This document shows, piece by piece, positions 1-7,180 of a stretch of 14,801 bases of DNA. Source of the stretch: Acidimicrobiia bacterium (GTDB lineage: Bacteria; Actinomycetota; Acidimicrobiia; Spongiisociales; ZC4RG35). The notes under the pieces were generated by a model that did no database searches, was not told where the DNA came from, and was given only the letters and a program-made list of their open reading frames with translations. Both the position numbers and the translations under genes were made by a program. Every line of letters starts with the position of its first letter. Within the stretch, counting starts at the first letter, position 1. Where the stretch lies: contig JAOUGY010000061.1 of NCBI GenBank assembly GCA_029865445.1, positions 1-14,801 of the forward strand, in the 5' to 3' direction.

Positions 1-682
1 TGCCGTGGCCCTCGTCGATGGTCGGACGATCCGCAGACAGGCCGGATGTCAACTCGGCGATCGATCGCTCGCGACATCCTGCCGAGAAGCCTTTGGCGCG
101 GCGCCGGAAGTTGGCCACGTCCTCGGGACCCCGGAGTTGGAGCACCGTCCGGTGTCCCAACTCGGCGAAGTGCTCGAGTACGAGGTGGCCCCCCGCCCTG
201 TCGTCTTGAACAACCTGAGGGAGAGGGCTCCCTTCGAGGGGGCGGGCGGCGACGACCACGGGGGCGATGCGCGCCGCAGACTCGAGGCGGTCCCGGTGGC
301 CGTCGCGGGCTGAGAGCGCCACGATGGCGTCGACTCGACGGTTCAACATGTGGTCGAGAATGTTCGAGAACCGTACGTCGTCGTCCTGGGTTTCCGCGAT
401 CACGGGCATCATCCCCCCCGCTTCGATCGCGGCAACGATTCCGTGGATGACGGGTGTCACCCAGGTGTTGCCGAGGTCTGCCGTGATCAGCCCCACGGTC
501 GCCGTCCGACCGCTCTGGAGGCCTCGGGCGACCATGTGCGGCCGGTATCCCATGCGTTCGGCGACCTCGGCGATGCGCGCTCGTGTGGCTTCCTTCACCA
601 TGTCGCGGCGGGTGGGATCGAGGGCGCGGGACACAGTGGACGGGTGCACGCCGACCTCGCGAGCGACATCGTGCAGTGTCAC
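1..682 (-). CDS. LacI-family transcriptional repressor, C-terminus beyond window
   Basis: Sugar-responsive DNA-binding repressor of the LacI/GalR family; 227 residues are visible and the rest lies left of the window. Seen: an N-terminal helix-turn-helix starting TLHDVAREVGVHPSTVSRAL (residues 2-21), a hinge region around residue 50 (MVARGLQSGRT) that in this family inserts a leucine at a central CG step, then the periplasmic-binding-like effector domain starting TVGLITADLGNTW. I chose GTG at 682 because a GGAG lies 9 nt upstream and the HTH then begins at residue 2, as is usual. An in-frame ATG at 769 would add 29 residues without a good ribosome site. A weak promoter (TGGACA at 765-760, AACCAT at 742-737) fits the GTG start. 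The gene is divergent from lhgO, with a LacI-type palindrome in between, so local control is likely (inference). Effector unknown. Confidence 0.93.
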   Translation of the reverse strand, partial: MTLHDVAREVGVHPSTVSRALDPTRRDMVKEATRARIAEVAERMGYRPHMVARGLQSGRTATVGLITADLGNTWVTPVIHGIVAAIEAGGMMPVIAETQDDDVRFSNILDHMLNRRVDAIVALSARDGHRDRLESAARIAPVVVAARPLEGSPLPQVVQDDRAGGHLVLEHFAELGHRTVLQLRGPEDVANFRRRAKGFSAGCRERSIAELTSGLSADRPTIDEGHG

Positions 683-691
683 CTGCGCCGT

Positions 692-695
692 CTCC
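692..695 (-). promoter_or_regulatory. Ribosome binding site of the LacI-family gene
   Basis: GGAG on the minus strand, 9 nt before the GTG at 682. It decides in favour of this start over the upstream in-frame ATG at 769. Confidence 0.5.
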
Positions 696-786
696 GGATG
701 CCGCCCTGGTGGTTCCTTGGTGATCGCCACGAGCGAATGGTTGCCACCGAAGACCCTTTTGTCCAGCATCAGCCCACCCGGCAGAG

Positions 787-926
787 GGGCGACCCCCATG
801 CAACCCCCTCTCGCGGCGTTCTCGGTCGGGACGTGGATCAAGCGAGCGGGATGGCGGATGCGGGCCCACGGCGCGGGCGGGCGACCCTTTGCAGCCCCCT
901 CTCGCGGCGTTCTCGGTCGGGACGTG
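787..926. repeat. Two-copy direct repeat in the lacI/lhgO intergenic region
   Basis: The 304-bp gap 683-986 holds two direct copies of a 36-bp block at 800-835 and 891-926, differing at one base (A803 versus G894). Both end in ...GTTCTCGGTCGGGACGTG. A shorter shared prefix, GGGCGACCC, precedes each (787-795 and 879-887), with a 1-bp difference in the spacing between prefix and block. The period is about 91 bp and the sequence between the copies is not duplicated. The copies lie between two divergent promoters. They could be paired regulator sites or remnants of a dispersed repeat; the sequence alone does not decide. Confidence 0.8.
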
Positions 927-944
927 CGCTCCGGTCTACCGCTC

Positions 945-954
945 CAAACGTTTG
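945..954. promoter_or_regulatory. LacI-type operator upstream of lhgO
   Basis: Perfect 10-bp palindrome CAAACGTTTG, with central CG, matching the general shape of LacI-family operators (A/T-rich half sites around CG). It sits immediately left of a possible -10 box TAGCGT (958-963) for lhgO, and a LacI-family gene is transcribed away from it. The site is seen directly; its binding protein is inferred. Confidence 0.6.
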
Positions 955-957
955 CAG

Positions 958-963
958 TAGCGT
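958..963 (+). promoter_or_regulatory. Possible -10 box of lhgO
   Basis: TAGCGT fits the loose TANNNT pattern of actinobacterial -10 boxes. It lies 4 bp right of the CAAACGTTTG palindrome and 23 nt before the TTG start, leaving room for the ribosome site. No clear -35 was found. Confidence 0.35.
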
Positions 964-973
964 GCACCGGGCG

Positions 974-980
974 AGAGGAG
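974..980 (+). promoter_or_regulatory. Ribosome binding site deciding the TTG start of lhgO
   Basis: AGAGGAG, 6 nt before TTG at 987. This strong site supports the rare TTG start; the resulting protein begins NTYDVCVIGGG, directly at the FAD-binding motif. Confidence 0.75.
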
Positions 981-986
981 CGAGAG

Positions 987-2198
987 TTGAACACCTACGA
1001 CGTCTGTGTGATCGGCGGAGGGATCATCGGTTTGGCCACTGCCACTGCGATCGCTCGTCGGCTGTCCGGCTGCTCGATCGCGGTCCTGGAGAAGGAGCCA
1101 TCGGTCGGGGCACATCAGACCGGCCACAACAGCGGTGTGCTCCACTCCGGTCTCTACTACAAGCCGGGTTCGCTCAAGGCCCGGTTGTGTGTCGAAGGAC
1201 AGCGGCAGATGGCCGCCTATTGCGAAGAACACGGCTTGGCGTTTCGACGCAGCGGGAAGATCGTGGTGGCGTCGTATCCGCACGAGCTGCCGGCCATGGA
1301 GGAACTGTATCGGAGAGGTATCGAGAACGGGCTCGAAGGGTTGCGTCGTCTGTCGTCGGCGGAGATCCGTGAGATCGAGCCTCACGCGACAGGTGTGGCT
1401 GCCCTCTCCGTTCCCGAAGCCGGCGTGGTCGACTACCCGGCCGTCACGCGGCACCTCGCCAGCGGTCTCCAGGGCGATGTGATCCTCGGGTTCGGAGTGT
1501 CGGCGATCGCCAATGCGGTGGACGGCGTGACGATTTCGAGTGAGGGGTCTTCGGTCCGGGCCAAGTTCGTGGTCAACACGGCCGGTCTCCACTCCGATCG
1601 TGTGGCTCGGATGGCCGGGGTGGAACCGCCGGTACAGATCATCCCGTTCAGGGGTGAGTACTACACGCTCACGCCGGACGCCGCGTCGCTCGTCAATGCC
1701 TTGATCTACCCCGTACCCGACCCGCGTTTCCCGTTTCTCGGGGTCCACTTCACCCGGCGGGTGGATGGTTCGGTCGAGGTGGGACCCAATGCGGTCCTGG
1801 CGCTCGGGCGTGAGCACTACCGAGGATCGCGGCCCAATGCCGGCGATGTCGCCGAGACACTGCGGTACGCGGGATTTCGCAAACTGGTTGGTCGGTATTG
1901 GAGGACGGGCGCGGCCGAGGCCTGGCGTTCTGCGCGCCGATCGACCTACGCTCGATCGGCCCGCGTCCTCGTGCCTTCGATCCAACCCGAGCATCTGGAA
2001 ACGGGTGGAGCCGGAATCCGTGCTCAGGCCGTGACACCGGACGGGGCACTGGTCGACGACTTCTCGATAGTCCAAACCGATTCGGCGGTCCACGTGCTCA
2101 ACGCACCGTCACCTGGAGCGACCGCCTCGCTCGCCATCGGGTCGCACATCGCAGCCCTCGTGGCTCAGCGATTGGGCGGGGGCTCAGGAGCACACTGA
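987..2198 (+). CDS. lhgO: L-2-hydroxyglutarate dehydrogenase/oxidase (FAD-dependent)
   Basis: Oxidises L-2-hydroxyglutarate to 2-oxoglutarate using FAD; family members are usually peripheral membrane enzymes passing electrons to the quinone pool. The 403-residue product is of normal family length. Seen: Rossmann FAD motif VIGGGIIGLATA (about residues 8-19), HNSGVLHSGLYYKPGSLKA (about 48-66), and the family signatures PFRGEYY, YPVPDPRFPFLGVHFT and GIRAQ, with the C-terminal NAPSPGATASLAIG that completes the DAO-type FAD fold. The start is TTG with a strong AGAGGAG site. It appears monocistronic: divergent from the LacI-family gene, and a 218-bp gap with its own promoter separates it from the downstream operon. 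No csiD-type hydroxylase is in view, so the source of its substrate is not shown here. Control by the neighbouring LacI protein is an inference from the palindrome at 945-954. Confidence 0.95.
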   Translation: MNTYDVCVIGGGIIGLATATAIARRLSGCSIAVLEKEPSVGAHQTGHNSGVLHSGLYYKPGSLKARLCVEGQRQMAAYCEEHGLAFRRSGKIVVASYPHELPAMEELYRRGIENGLEGLRRLSSAEIREIEPHATGVAALSVPEAGVVDYPAVTRHLASGLQGDVILGFGVSAIANAVDGVTISSEGSSVRAKFVVNTAGLHSDRVARMAGVEPPVQIIPFRGEYYTLTPDAASLVNALIYPVPDPRFPFLGVHFTRRVDGSVEVGPNAVLALGREHYRGSRPNAGDVAETLRYAGFRKLVGRYWRTGAAEAWRSARRSTYARSARVLVPSIQPEHLETGGAGIRAQAVTPDGALVDDFSIVQTDSAVHVLNAPSPGATASLAIGSHIAALVAQRLGGGSGAH

Positions 2199-2262
2199 AG
2201 AGATCGCCCACTCGAGCATCTGCGTTGCGCCCCCGAATCTGACGCAGGTCGATGAGGAGCAT

Positions 2263-2284
2263 CCGCCGGGTCAGCGGTCGGCGG
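2263..2284 (+). terminator. Weak hairpin after lhgO
   Basis: CCGCCG (2263-2268) pairs with CGGCGG (2279-2284) across a 10-nt loop, 65 bp after the lhgO stop. The outer bases CAT/ATG can extend the stem past a bulge. There is no T-run, so terminator function is only possible. The rest of 2199-2358 shows no gene. Confidence 0.3.
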
Positions 2285-2358
2285 GCATGCTGCGGCCATC
2301 AACTCCGTTCAGCCGTAGGTGGCCCCCCAACGCGCGGGATGGGCTGAGGGATTTCTGG

Positions 2359-2386
2359 TTGACAGCACACCATCGCGGTTTGTAAG
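2359..2386 (+). promoter_or_regulatory. Promoter of the amino-sugar operon
   Basis: A perfect -35 TTGACA (2359-2364), 16 bp, then TGTAAG (2381-2386, four of six matches to TATAAT). Transcription would start near 2393, about 24 nt before the ATG of the ROK regulator. It is the only good promoter before the eight-gene operon. Confidence 0.6.
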
Positions 2387-2404
2387 TTCATCGAACGAAC
2401 TAAC
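2382..2404. promoter_or_regulatory. Inverted-repeat operator overlapping the operon promoter
   Basis: GTAAGTTC and GAACTAAC form 8-bp arms with one mismatch around a 7-bp centre ATCGAAC. The left arm overlaps the -10 box and the right arm covers the expected start of transcription. This is a typical place for a repressor; the first gene downstream is a ROK-family repressor, so autoregulation is the natural inference. It does not resemble the ACTGGTCTAGACCAGT-type DasR site. Confidence 0.55.
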
Positions 2405-2416
2405 TGTGGACGTGGC

Positions 2417-3589
2417 ATGACGCGGCAGTCTCCGACAGCCAGACACCCCAAGAAGACCAGTCGGGACGACAGTCGTCGCTGGAATCTGCTCGCGACCCTG
2501 CAGACGGTGGCAGCGTCCGGAGCCACTTCTCGAGCCGACATCGCCCGGGCAACAGGCTTGACCAAGGCATCGGTGTCCTCGATCGTCGCCGAATTGCTCG
2601 ACGAGGGTCTCATCCACGAGATCGGAACCGCTCCGTCAGACGGAGGCGGCAAACCTCCGACGCTCCTGGCGATCCACCCTCGAGGCCGCGACATCGTGGC
2701 AGTAGATCTCAGCCGCAGGCCCATCCGAGCCGCCCTCGTGGGACTGGGCGGGCCCATTCATCACCGAGTGAGCGCACCCGAACCGGGCGTCACCGGCCCG
2801 GCTGCTCTCGACGCCGCGCTCGAGCTCGTCGCCCGGTGCCTCGATCGGGCCGAAGCGCCCGTACTCGGAATCGGGGTTGGCACTCCCGGAATGCTCGACC
2901 CCGACGGGACCGTGATCGAGGCAACGAACCTCGACTGGCACGGAGTGGCGGTCGGTGCCGAACTCGCGCGACGTTTCGGCCTGCCCGTCAGTGTGGGCAA
3001 TGACGCCCATGTGTCGGCGTTGGCCGAGATGCGATCACATCCGCGAGACTCCCTGCTCCTCGTCAAGATCGGGCAGGGGATCGGTTCGGGGCTGGTCTTG
3101 AACGGTGTGCTCCATACCGGCGACCGCTTCGTCGCCGGTGAGATCGGTCACGTCGTCGTCGATCGCGACGGTGCCATCTGCCGTTGCGGCAATCGCGGTT
3201 GTCTCGAGACGGTCGCATCGGTTCCCGCCATCGTCGAGCGAGCCGCCGGCGTCAAGGATCCCGACCTCCCGTGGGATGCGATGGCGCTGGCGGCACGCTT
3301 CGGCGAGGCAACCGTGCGAGAGGCCATCGACGTTGCCGGTCGAGCTATCGGTGAGATGCTTGCGACCGCCGCCGCCCTGCTCGACGTCACTCACATCGTG
3401 ATCGCCTCAGATCTTGCCAACTCGTCGGAGGCAATCGTGGACGCCGTTGAACGTAGCCTCACTGCTGGGATCCACCCCTCGAGCGTCGGACACATCGAGG
3501 TGACGGCCGCCTCGGCCCGGTCCGATCTTGTGCTGGCGGGAGCCGTTGCCATGGTTCTCAGAGACGAGTTGGGTGTGGTGCTCAGGTGA
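2417..3589 (+). CDS. ROK-family transcriptional repressor (NagC/XylR type)
   Basis: DNA-binding repressor that senses a sugar or sugar phosphate through a ROK fold; probable regulator of its own operon. It has 390 residues, normal for the class. Seen: a winged helix-turn-helix at about residues 23-70 (TSRADIARATGLTKASVSSI), then a ROK domain with ND at 195-196 and the zinc site GEIGH (His245) plus CRCGNRGCLE (Cys255, Cys257, Cys262). Where ROK kinases have the ATP-phosphate motif DxGGT, this protein has DLSRRPIRA (from Asp97), so it should not be a working kinase. ATG at 2417 has only a weak GTGGA upstream. It overlaps the next gene by 4 bp (GTGA). The inverted repeat at 2382-2404 is its likely operator; the ligand is probably GlcNAc or GlcNAc-6-P (inference from the operon). 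Confidence 0.92.
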   Translation: MTRQSPTARHPKKTSRDDSRRWNLLATLQTVAASGATSRADIARATGLTKASVSSIVAELLDEGLIHEIGTAPSDGGGKPPTLLAIHPRGRDIVAVDLSRRPIRAALVGLGGPIHHRVSAPEPGVTGPAALDAALELVARCLDRAEAPVLGIGVGTPGMLDPDGTVIEATNLDWHGVAVGAELARRFGLPVSVGNDAHVSALAEMRSHPRDSLLLVKIGQGIGSGLVLNGVLHTGDRFVAGEIGHVVVDRDGAICRCGNRGCLETVASVPAIVERAAGVKDPDLPWDAMALAARFGEATVREAIDVAGRAIGEMLATAAALLDVTHIVIASDLANSSEAIVDAVERSLTAGIHPSSVGHIEVTAASARSDLVLAGAVAMVLRDELGVVLR

Positions 3590-4542
3590 CTGTCGTCGGG
3601 ATCGACGTTGGAGGCACCACCACCAGGGCTGCCGCGTACAACGGGCGCACCAGTCGCGCCACCCGCGCCGCAACGGCCCCAGGTGGAGAAGCCCTGGCTG
3701 CGCAGCTGACTCAGATGGTCTCGGCGCTCGAACTCGACAGCGCGCCTACCGCCATCGGGATCGGAATACCGGGTCAGGTCGATCTGGACACCGGCGTGGT
3801 ACGTCACGCCGTGAACCTCGGAATCGATGAATACCCCATCGGTGCCGAGGTGGCCCGACGGCTCTCCGTCCCGGTGGTTGTCGAGAACGACGTACGGGTT
3901 GGCGCCATCGGAGCGTTCCGCTACCTCACCCGCACGATGACAGAACTCCGCGACCTCATCTACGTCGGGATCGGAACGGGCATTTCGGCCGGCATCGTCA
4001 TCGACGGGATGATTCACCGGGGCCGGCACGGACTCGCCGGAGAGATCGGTCACCTGGTCGTGGCGACCGACGGCCCCGAATGCAGGTGTGGGCTCTCGGG
4101 GTGTCTCGAAGCGATCGTGGCGGGCCCTGCCCTTTCCGCACGCTGGCCCGGCGGGGCGGCCGCTCTGTTCGAAGCTTCCGCCGCCGGTGACTTGGACGCC
4201 CGTCCGCTGGCCAGGCAGGCCGGTGCCTACCTTGCCAGTTCGATGCATTGGCTCGCCGCCGCCTACGACCCCGACCTCATCGTGCTCGGAGGCGGGGTCG
4301 GATCGTCAGGCCCGTGGTTGGTCGATCACATTCGGGAATCGATCGCCGAGATGGCCGGGGCATCGCCATTCGCCGCGGCCCTCGTCGATCCGGACCGGAT
4401 CATCGCCATTCCGTCAGACGTCGAAGTGGGGACCTTGGGAGCTGCGGTCATGGCCCGCTGGGTCCTCGAATCATCCGGACATCCGGAACACACACTTCCG
4501 ATCGGACGATCGGAACCAACGAGGGAGGAAGGAAAGAGATGA
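3586..4542 (+). CDS. ROK-family sugar kinase, probable N-acetylglucosamine kinase
   Basis: Phosphorylates a hexose with ATP in the cytosol; the operon points to GlcNAc to GlcNAc-6-P, the substrate of the NagA encoded downstream. It has 318 residues, usual for ROK kinases. Seen: intact phosphate-binding motif GIDVGGTTTR (residues 5-14), catalytic Asp102 within VENDVRVGAIG, glycine-rich GIGTG (about 129-133), zinc site AGEIGHLVV (His156) with CRCGLSGCLE (Cys166, Cys168, Cys173), and C-terminal VLGGGVGSSG. The start is GTG, overlapping the repressor stop by 4 bp; a GTG within the preceding stop is the pattern seen along this operon. Glucose or ManNAc kinase activity cannot be excluded from sequence. 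It is paralogous to the regulator before it but retains the kinase residues. Confidence 0.9.
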   Translation: MTVVGIDVGGTTTRAAAYNGRTSRATRAATAPGGEALAAQLTQMVSALELDSAPTAIGIGIPGQVDLDTGVVRHAVNLGIDEYPIGAEVARRLSVPVVVENDVRVGAIGAFRYLTRTMTELRDLIYVGIGTGISAGIVIDGMIHRGRHGLAGEIGHLVVATDGPECRCGLSGCLEAIVAGPALSARWPGGAAALFEASAAGDLDARPLARQAGAYLASSMHWLAAAYDPDLIVLGGGVGSSGPWLVDHIRESIAEMAGASPFAAALVDPDRIIAIPSDVEVGTLGAAVMARWVLESSGHPEHTLPIGRSEPTREEGKR

Positions 4543-5960
4543 GAAAAACGAGACTCATCGCGATGCTGGCGGCACTCGCCATGCTCGCGGCGGCGTGTGC
4601 CAACGCGCCGGAAGGCGCCGAGGCGACAGACGCTCCGGCAACAACGGAGGCCCCGTCCGAGGCGCCGGAGACAACGGAAGGCACGGCCACGGAGACCACG
4701 GAAGCCATGGTCCCCGAAGGCCCGTATGAGTTCCTCGCACGCGCTCAAGCAGGTGAATTCGCCGGCACGAGCGTCGAAGTGCTGGGCCAGTGGGTCGAGG
4801 CCGAATCCGACAACTTCAAGGCATCGCTCCAGGGATTCGTGGACGCGACGGGAATCGAAGTGACCTACGAAGGGATCACGGACTACGAGACCGTGTTGAC
4901 CACGAGGGTCGACGGTGGCAACGCCCCGGACCTGGCACAGGTTGCCCAGCCCGGGCTCATGCGCACGTTCGCCTCTGAGGGCAAGCTCGTGAAGCTGAGC
5001 GACTGGATCAACATGGACCAGCTGTCCGCCGACTACATCCAGTCGTTCATCGACCTGGGATCGAGCGATGGGGATCTCTACGGTGTCTTCTACAAGGGTG
5101 ACCTGAAGTCGATCGTCTGGTATCCGGTGCAGGCGTTCGCCGACGCCGGGTATTCGGTCCCCTCCAGCTGGGACGATCTGGTAGCCCTGAGCAACCAGAT
5201 CGTGGCCGACGGCAACGGAAGCCCGTGGTGCATCTCGATCGAACATGGCGACGCCAGCGGTTGGGTGGCCACCGATTGGCTCGAGGACATTCTGCTGCGG
5301 ACGGCACCGGCCGAGACCTACGACAAGTGGGTCACGCACGAGATCGCGTTCAACGACCCAGAAGTGCTCGAAGCGGCCGAATACATGAAGCAGATCTGGT
5401 TCGCCCCGGACTTCGTGTACGGCGGGAACACAGGCATCAACGCGACCTTCGTCGGTGATACCCAAACCCCGATGTTCGACGCAGAGGGACCCAAGTGCTG
5501 GATGCACAAGCAGGCTGCTTGGATCCCGTCGTTCTGGCCGGAGGGCACCGTCGCAGGAGAGGACTCCTCCTTCTTCTACTTCCCGCCGATCGAAGAGGAG
5601 TTTGGGAGTCCGGTTCTCGGCGGTGGCGATCAGTTCGTGATGTTCAACGATCGTGACGAGGTACGGGCGGTGATGGAGTTCCTCGCCACCCCCGACGCCG
5701 CCAAGGGCTGGATCGAAGCCGGCGGTTTCGTCTCGCCCAATCAGAGCGTCCCGCTCGATTGGTATTCGACCTACCCGAACGACGAACTCGCGTCGATCCT
5801 CCAGGGCGCGTCGACCTTCCGATTCGACGCATCCGACACGATGCCGGCCGAGGTCGGCGCCGGAACCTTCTGGACCGGGATGGTCGACTGGGTGTCGGCC
5901 AACGGAGATGGCGCAGAGGACATCTTCGCCCGCATCGAAGACAGCTGGCCCACCGGCTGA
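4539..5960 (+). CDS. ABC sugar transporter solute-binding lipoprotein
   Basis: Extracytoplasmic binding protein that captures a sugar for the two permeases downstream. It has 473 residues, consistent with the extracellular solute-binding family 1. Seen: signal peptide MRKTRLIAMLAALAMLAAAC with the probable lipidated Cys20, then a Thr/Ala/Glu/Pro-rich linker (about 21-57) typical of actinobacterial surface lipoproteins, then the binding fold including GGNAPDLAQVAQPG, an ordered pocket region rich in Trp and Tyr, and PDAAKGWIEAGGFVSPNQSV near the C-terminus. The start is ATG, overlapping the kinase stop (ATGA), with GGGAGG 10 nt upstream. The substrate is inferred, from the NagZ/NagA/NagB-like neighbours, to be GlcNAc or a GlcNAc oligosaccharide such as chitobiose or a muropeptide sugar. 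Confidence 0.93.
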   Translation: MRKTRLIAMLAALAMLAAACANAPEGAEATDAPATTEAPSEAPETTEGTATETTEAMVPEGPYEFLARAQAGEFAGTSVEVLGQWVEAESDNFKASLQGFVDATGIEVTYEGITDYETVLTTRVDGGNAPDLAQVAQPGLMRTFASEGKLVKLSDWINMDQLSADYIQSFIDLGSSDGDLYGVFYKGDLKSIVWYPVQAFADAGYSVPSSWDDLVALSNQIVADGNGSPWCISIEHGDASGWVATDWLEDILLRTAPAETYDKWVTHEIAFNDPEVLEAAEYMKQIWFAPDFVYGGNTGINATFVGDTQTPMFDAEGPKCWMHKQAAWIPSFWPEGTVAGEDSSFFYFPPIEEEFGSPVLGGGDQFVMFNDRDEVRAVMEFLATPDAAKGWIEAGGFVSPNQSVPLDWYSTYPNDELASILQGASTFRFDASDTMPAEVGAGTFWTGMVDWVSANGDGAEDIFARIEDSWPTG

Positions 5961-5965
5961 ACCGT

Positions 5966-6001
5966 TGCGTGGGGTCCGGTCTACGGGCCGGACCCCACGT
6001 A
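5966..6001 (+). promoter_or_regulatory. Strong intra-operon hairpin between binding protein and permease
   Basis: GTGGGGTCCGG (5969-5979) pairs perfectly with CCGGACCCCAC (5988-5998) around an 8-nt loop. One further C-G pair, a G-T wobble and a T-A pair extend it to 5966-6001. It is 5 nt after the binding-protein stop and has no T-run. Such hairpins commonly stabilise the upstream mRNA or partly stop transcription, so that binding protein exceeds permease; that role is inferred. Confidence 0.7.
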
Positions 6002-6019
6002 CCCAACGACAGGGGAATC

Positions 6020-7180
6020 ATGGCCACTTCCAACTCGACAGTTCGAACTCTCGGAGCCTTGGCCGGCTTCGTCGCGGCGGTCGGTGTCTTGTGGTGGGGG
6101 CTCTGGTTCCTTCGGCTTCCCGACGGTCCCGAGCGCATGATCGCCCGGATCTACCGGCTGGTGGGCGCCGATGCCTCAGCGTCGCTCGTGGAGCAGTACG
6201 GACTGACGCCCATCACGGCGAAGCTCATCGGAGCCGTCGTCGCCATCGCCGTCGGCGTGGGGGGCGTCTGGCTCCTCCTGATCACCGTGAACCTGCTGGT
6301 GGATCGGCTCGGTCAGCGTTTCGAGTCGATTGTGCGCCCTTGGATCTTCGTGCTTCCCGCGCTTGCACTCCTGGGGTTCTACCTGGTGTACCCGGCGGTC
6401 AGAACCATCACTCTCAGCTTCACGGACCGCGCCGAGGGAACCGGATTCTTGGAGAACTACCGCTTCGCCTTCACCGACCCCGAGATGCTCACCGCCATGC
6501 GCAACAACGTGCTGTGGCTCGTGGTGGGGACAACCGGCGCCGTTGTGATCGGCCTCTTGTTCGCCACCCTGGTGGATCGCCTGCGCCGTGAGGCGCTCGC
6601 CAAGACATTCATCTTTCTCCCGCTGGCCATCTCGATGGTCGGTGCGGCCGTCATCTGGCGCTTCGTCTACTACTGGCGCCCACCTGGCGAGCCGCAGATC
6701 GGGTTGCTCAACGGGATCCTCGATTTCTTCGGGAAGGAACCTTTCTCGTTCTTTCAGACGGCGCCACTCAATACCTTCGCGTTGATCATCATCATGATCT
6801 GGCTGCAAACCGGCTTCGCCATGGTCATACTCTCGGCTGCCATCAAGGGTGTTCCCGACGAGCTGTTGGAGGCCGCCCGAATCGACGGCGCGTCCGAACC
6901 ACAGGTGTTCGCCCGGGTCATCGTCCCTTCGATCAGAGGCTCGATCATCACTGTGTCGACGACAGTCTTCATCGCCATCCTCAAGGTGTTCGACATCGTG
7001 TTCGTCACCACCGGAGGCAAATTCGAGACCGACGTGATCGCCAACCGGATGTTCCGAGAATTGATCCGATTTCGCAACGCGGGGCGGGCATCGGCGCTGG
7101 CCGTCATCCTCCTCGTTGCCGTGATCCCGATCATGGTGATCAACATCAGGAACCTTCGGCGGCAGGGGGTGGGAGCATGA
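6020..7180 (+). CDS. ABC sugar transporter permease, MalF type
   Basis: Inner-membrane channel subunit of a CUT1 sugar importer, paired with the permease that follows. It has 386 residues, longer than the usual 290-320 because of two extra N-terminal hydrophobic segments (about residues 10-30 and 65-90) before the standard six (starting near 107, 162, 197, 253, 305 and 358). The cytoplasmic EAA loop is clear: EAARIDGASE begins at residue 284 and continues to VIVPSIRG, the contact for the ATPase. ATG at 6020 has AGGGGA just upstream; the open frame extends further left, but that part overlaps the binding-protein gene in another frame and is not coding. The stop overlaps the next start by 4 bp (ATGA). 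Confidence 0.93.
   Translation: MATSNSTVRTLGALAGFVAAVGVLWWGLWFLRLPDGPERMIARIYRLVGADASASLVEQYGLTPITAKLIGAVVAIAVGVGGVWLLLITVNLLVDRLGQRFESIVRPWIFVLPALALLGFYLVYPAVRTITLSFTDRAEGTGFLENYRFAFTDPEMLTAMRNNVLWLVVGTTGAVVIGLLFATLVDRLRREALAKTFIFLPLAISMVGAAVIWRFVYYWRPPGEPQIGLLNGILDFFGKEPFSFFQTAPLNTFALIIIMIWLQTGFAMVILSAAIKGVPDELLEAARIDGASEPQVFARVIVPSIRGSIITVSTTVFIAILKVFDIVFVTTGGKFETDVIANRMFRELIRFRNAGRASALAVILLVAVIPIMVINIRNLRRQGVGA

Noticed and set aside
787..926. Possible CRISPR array
   Set aside because: Only two repeat copies, 36 bp with one mismatch, one 55-bp interval, and no cas genes.
267..986. N-terminal extension of the lhgO frame
   Set aside because: The frame is open, but it runs antisense through the LacI-family gene; the AGAGGAG site and the FAD motif place the start at TTG 987.
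936..2093. 385-codon open frame on the minus strand
   Set aside because: Antisense to lhgO, whose family motifs run through the whole stretch; the Arg/Asp/His-rich translation has no domain.
2221..2247. Hairpin TGCGT/ACGCA after lhgO
   Set aside because: Only a 5-6 bp stem with a 16-nt loop; chance is likely in GC-rich DNA.
4326..5507. 393-codon open frame on the minus strand
   Set aside because: Antisense shadow of the kinase end and the binding protein; low-complexity composition caused by GC-rich codons.
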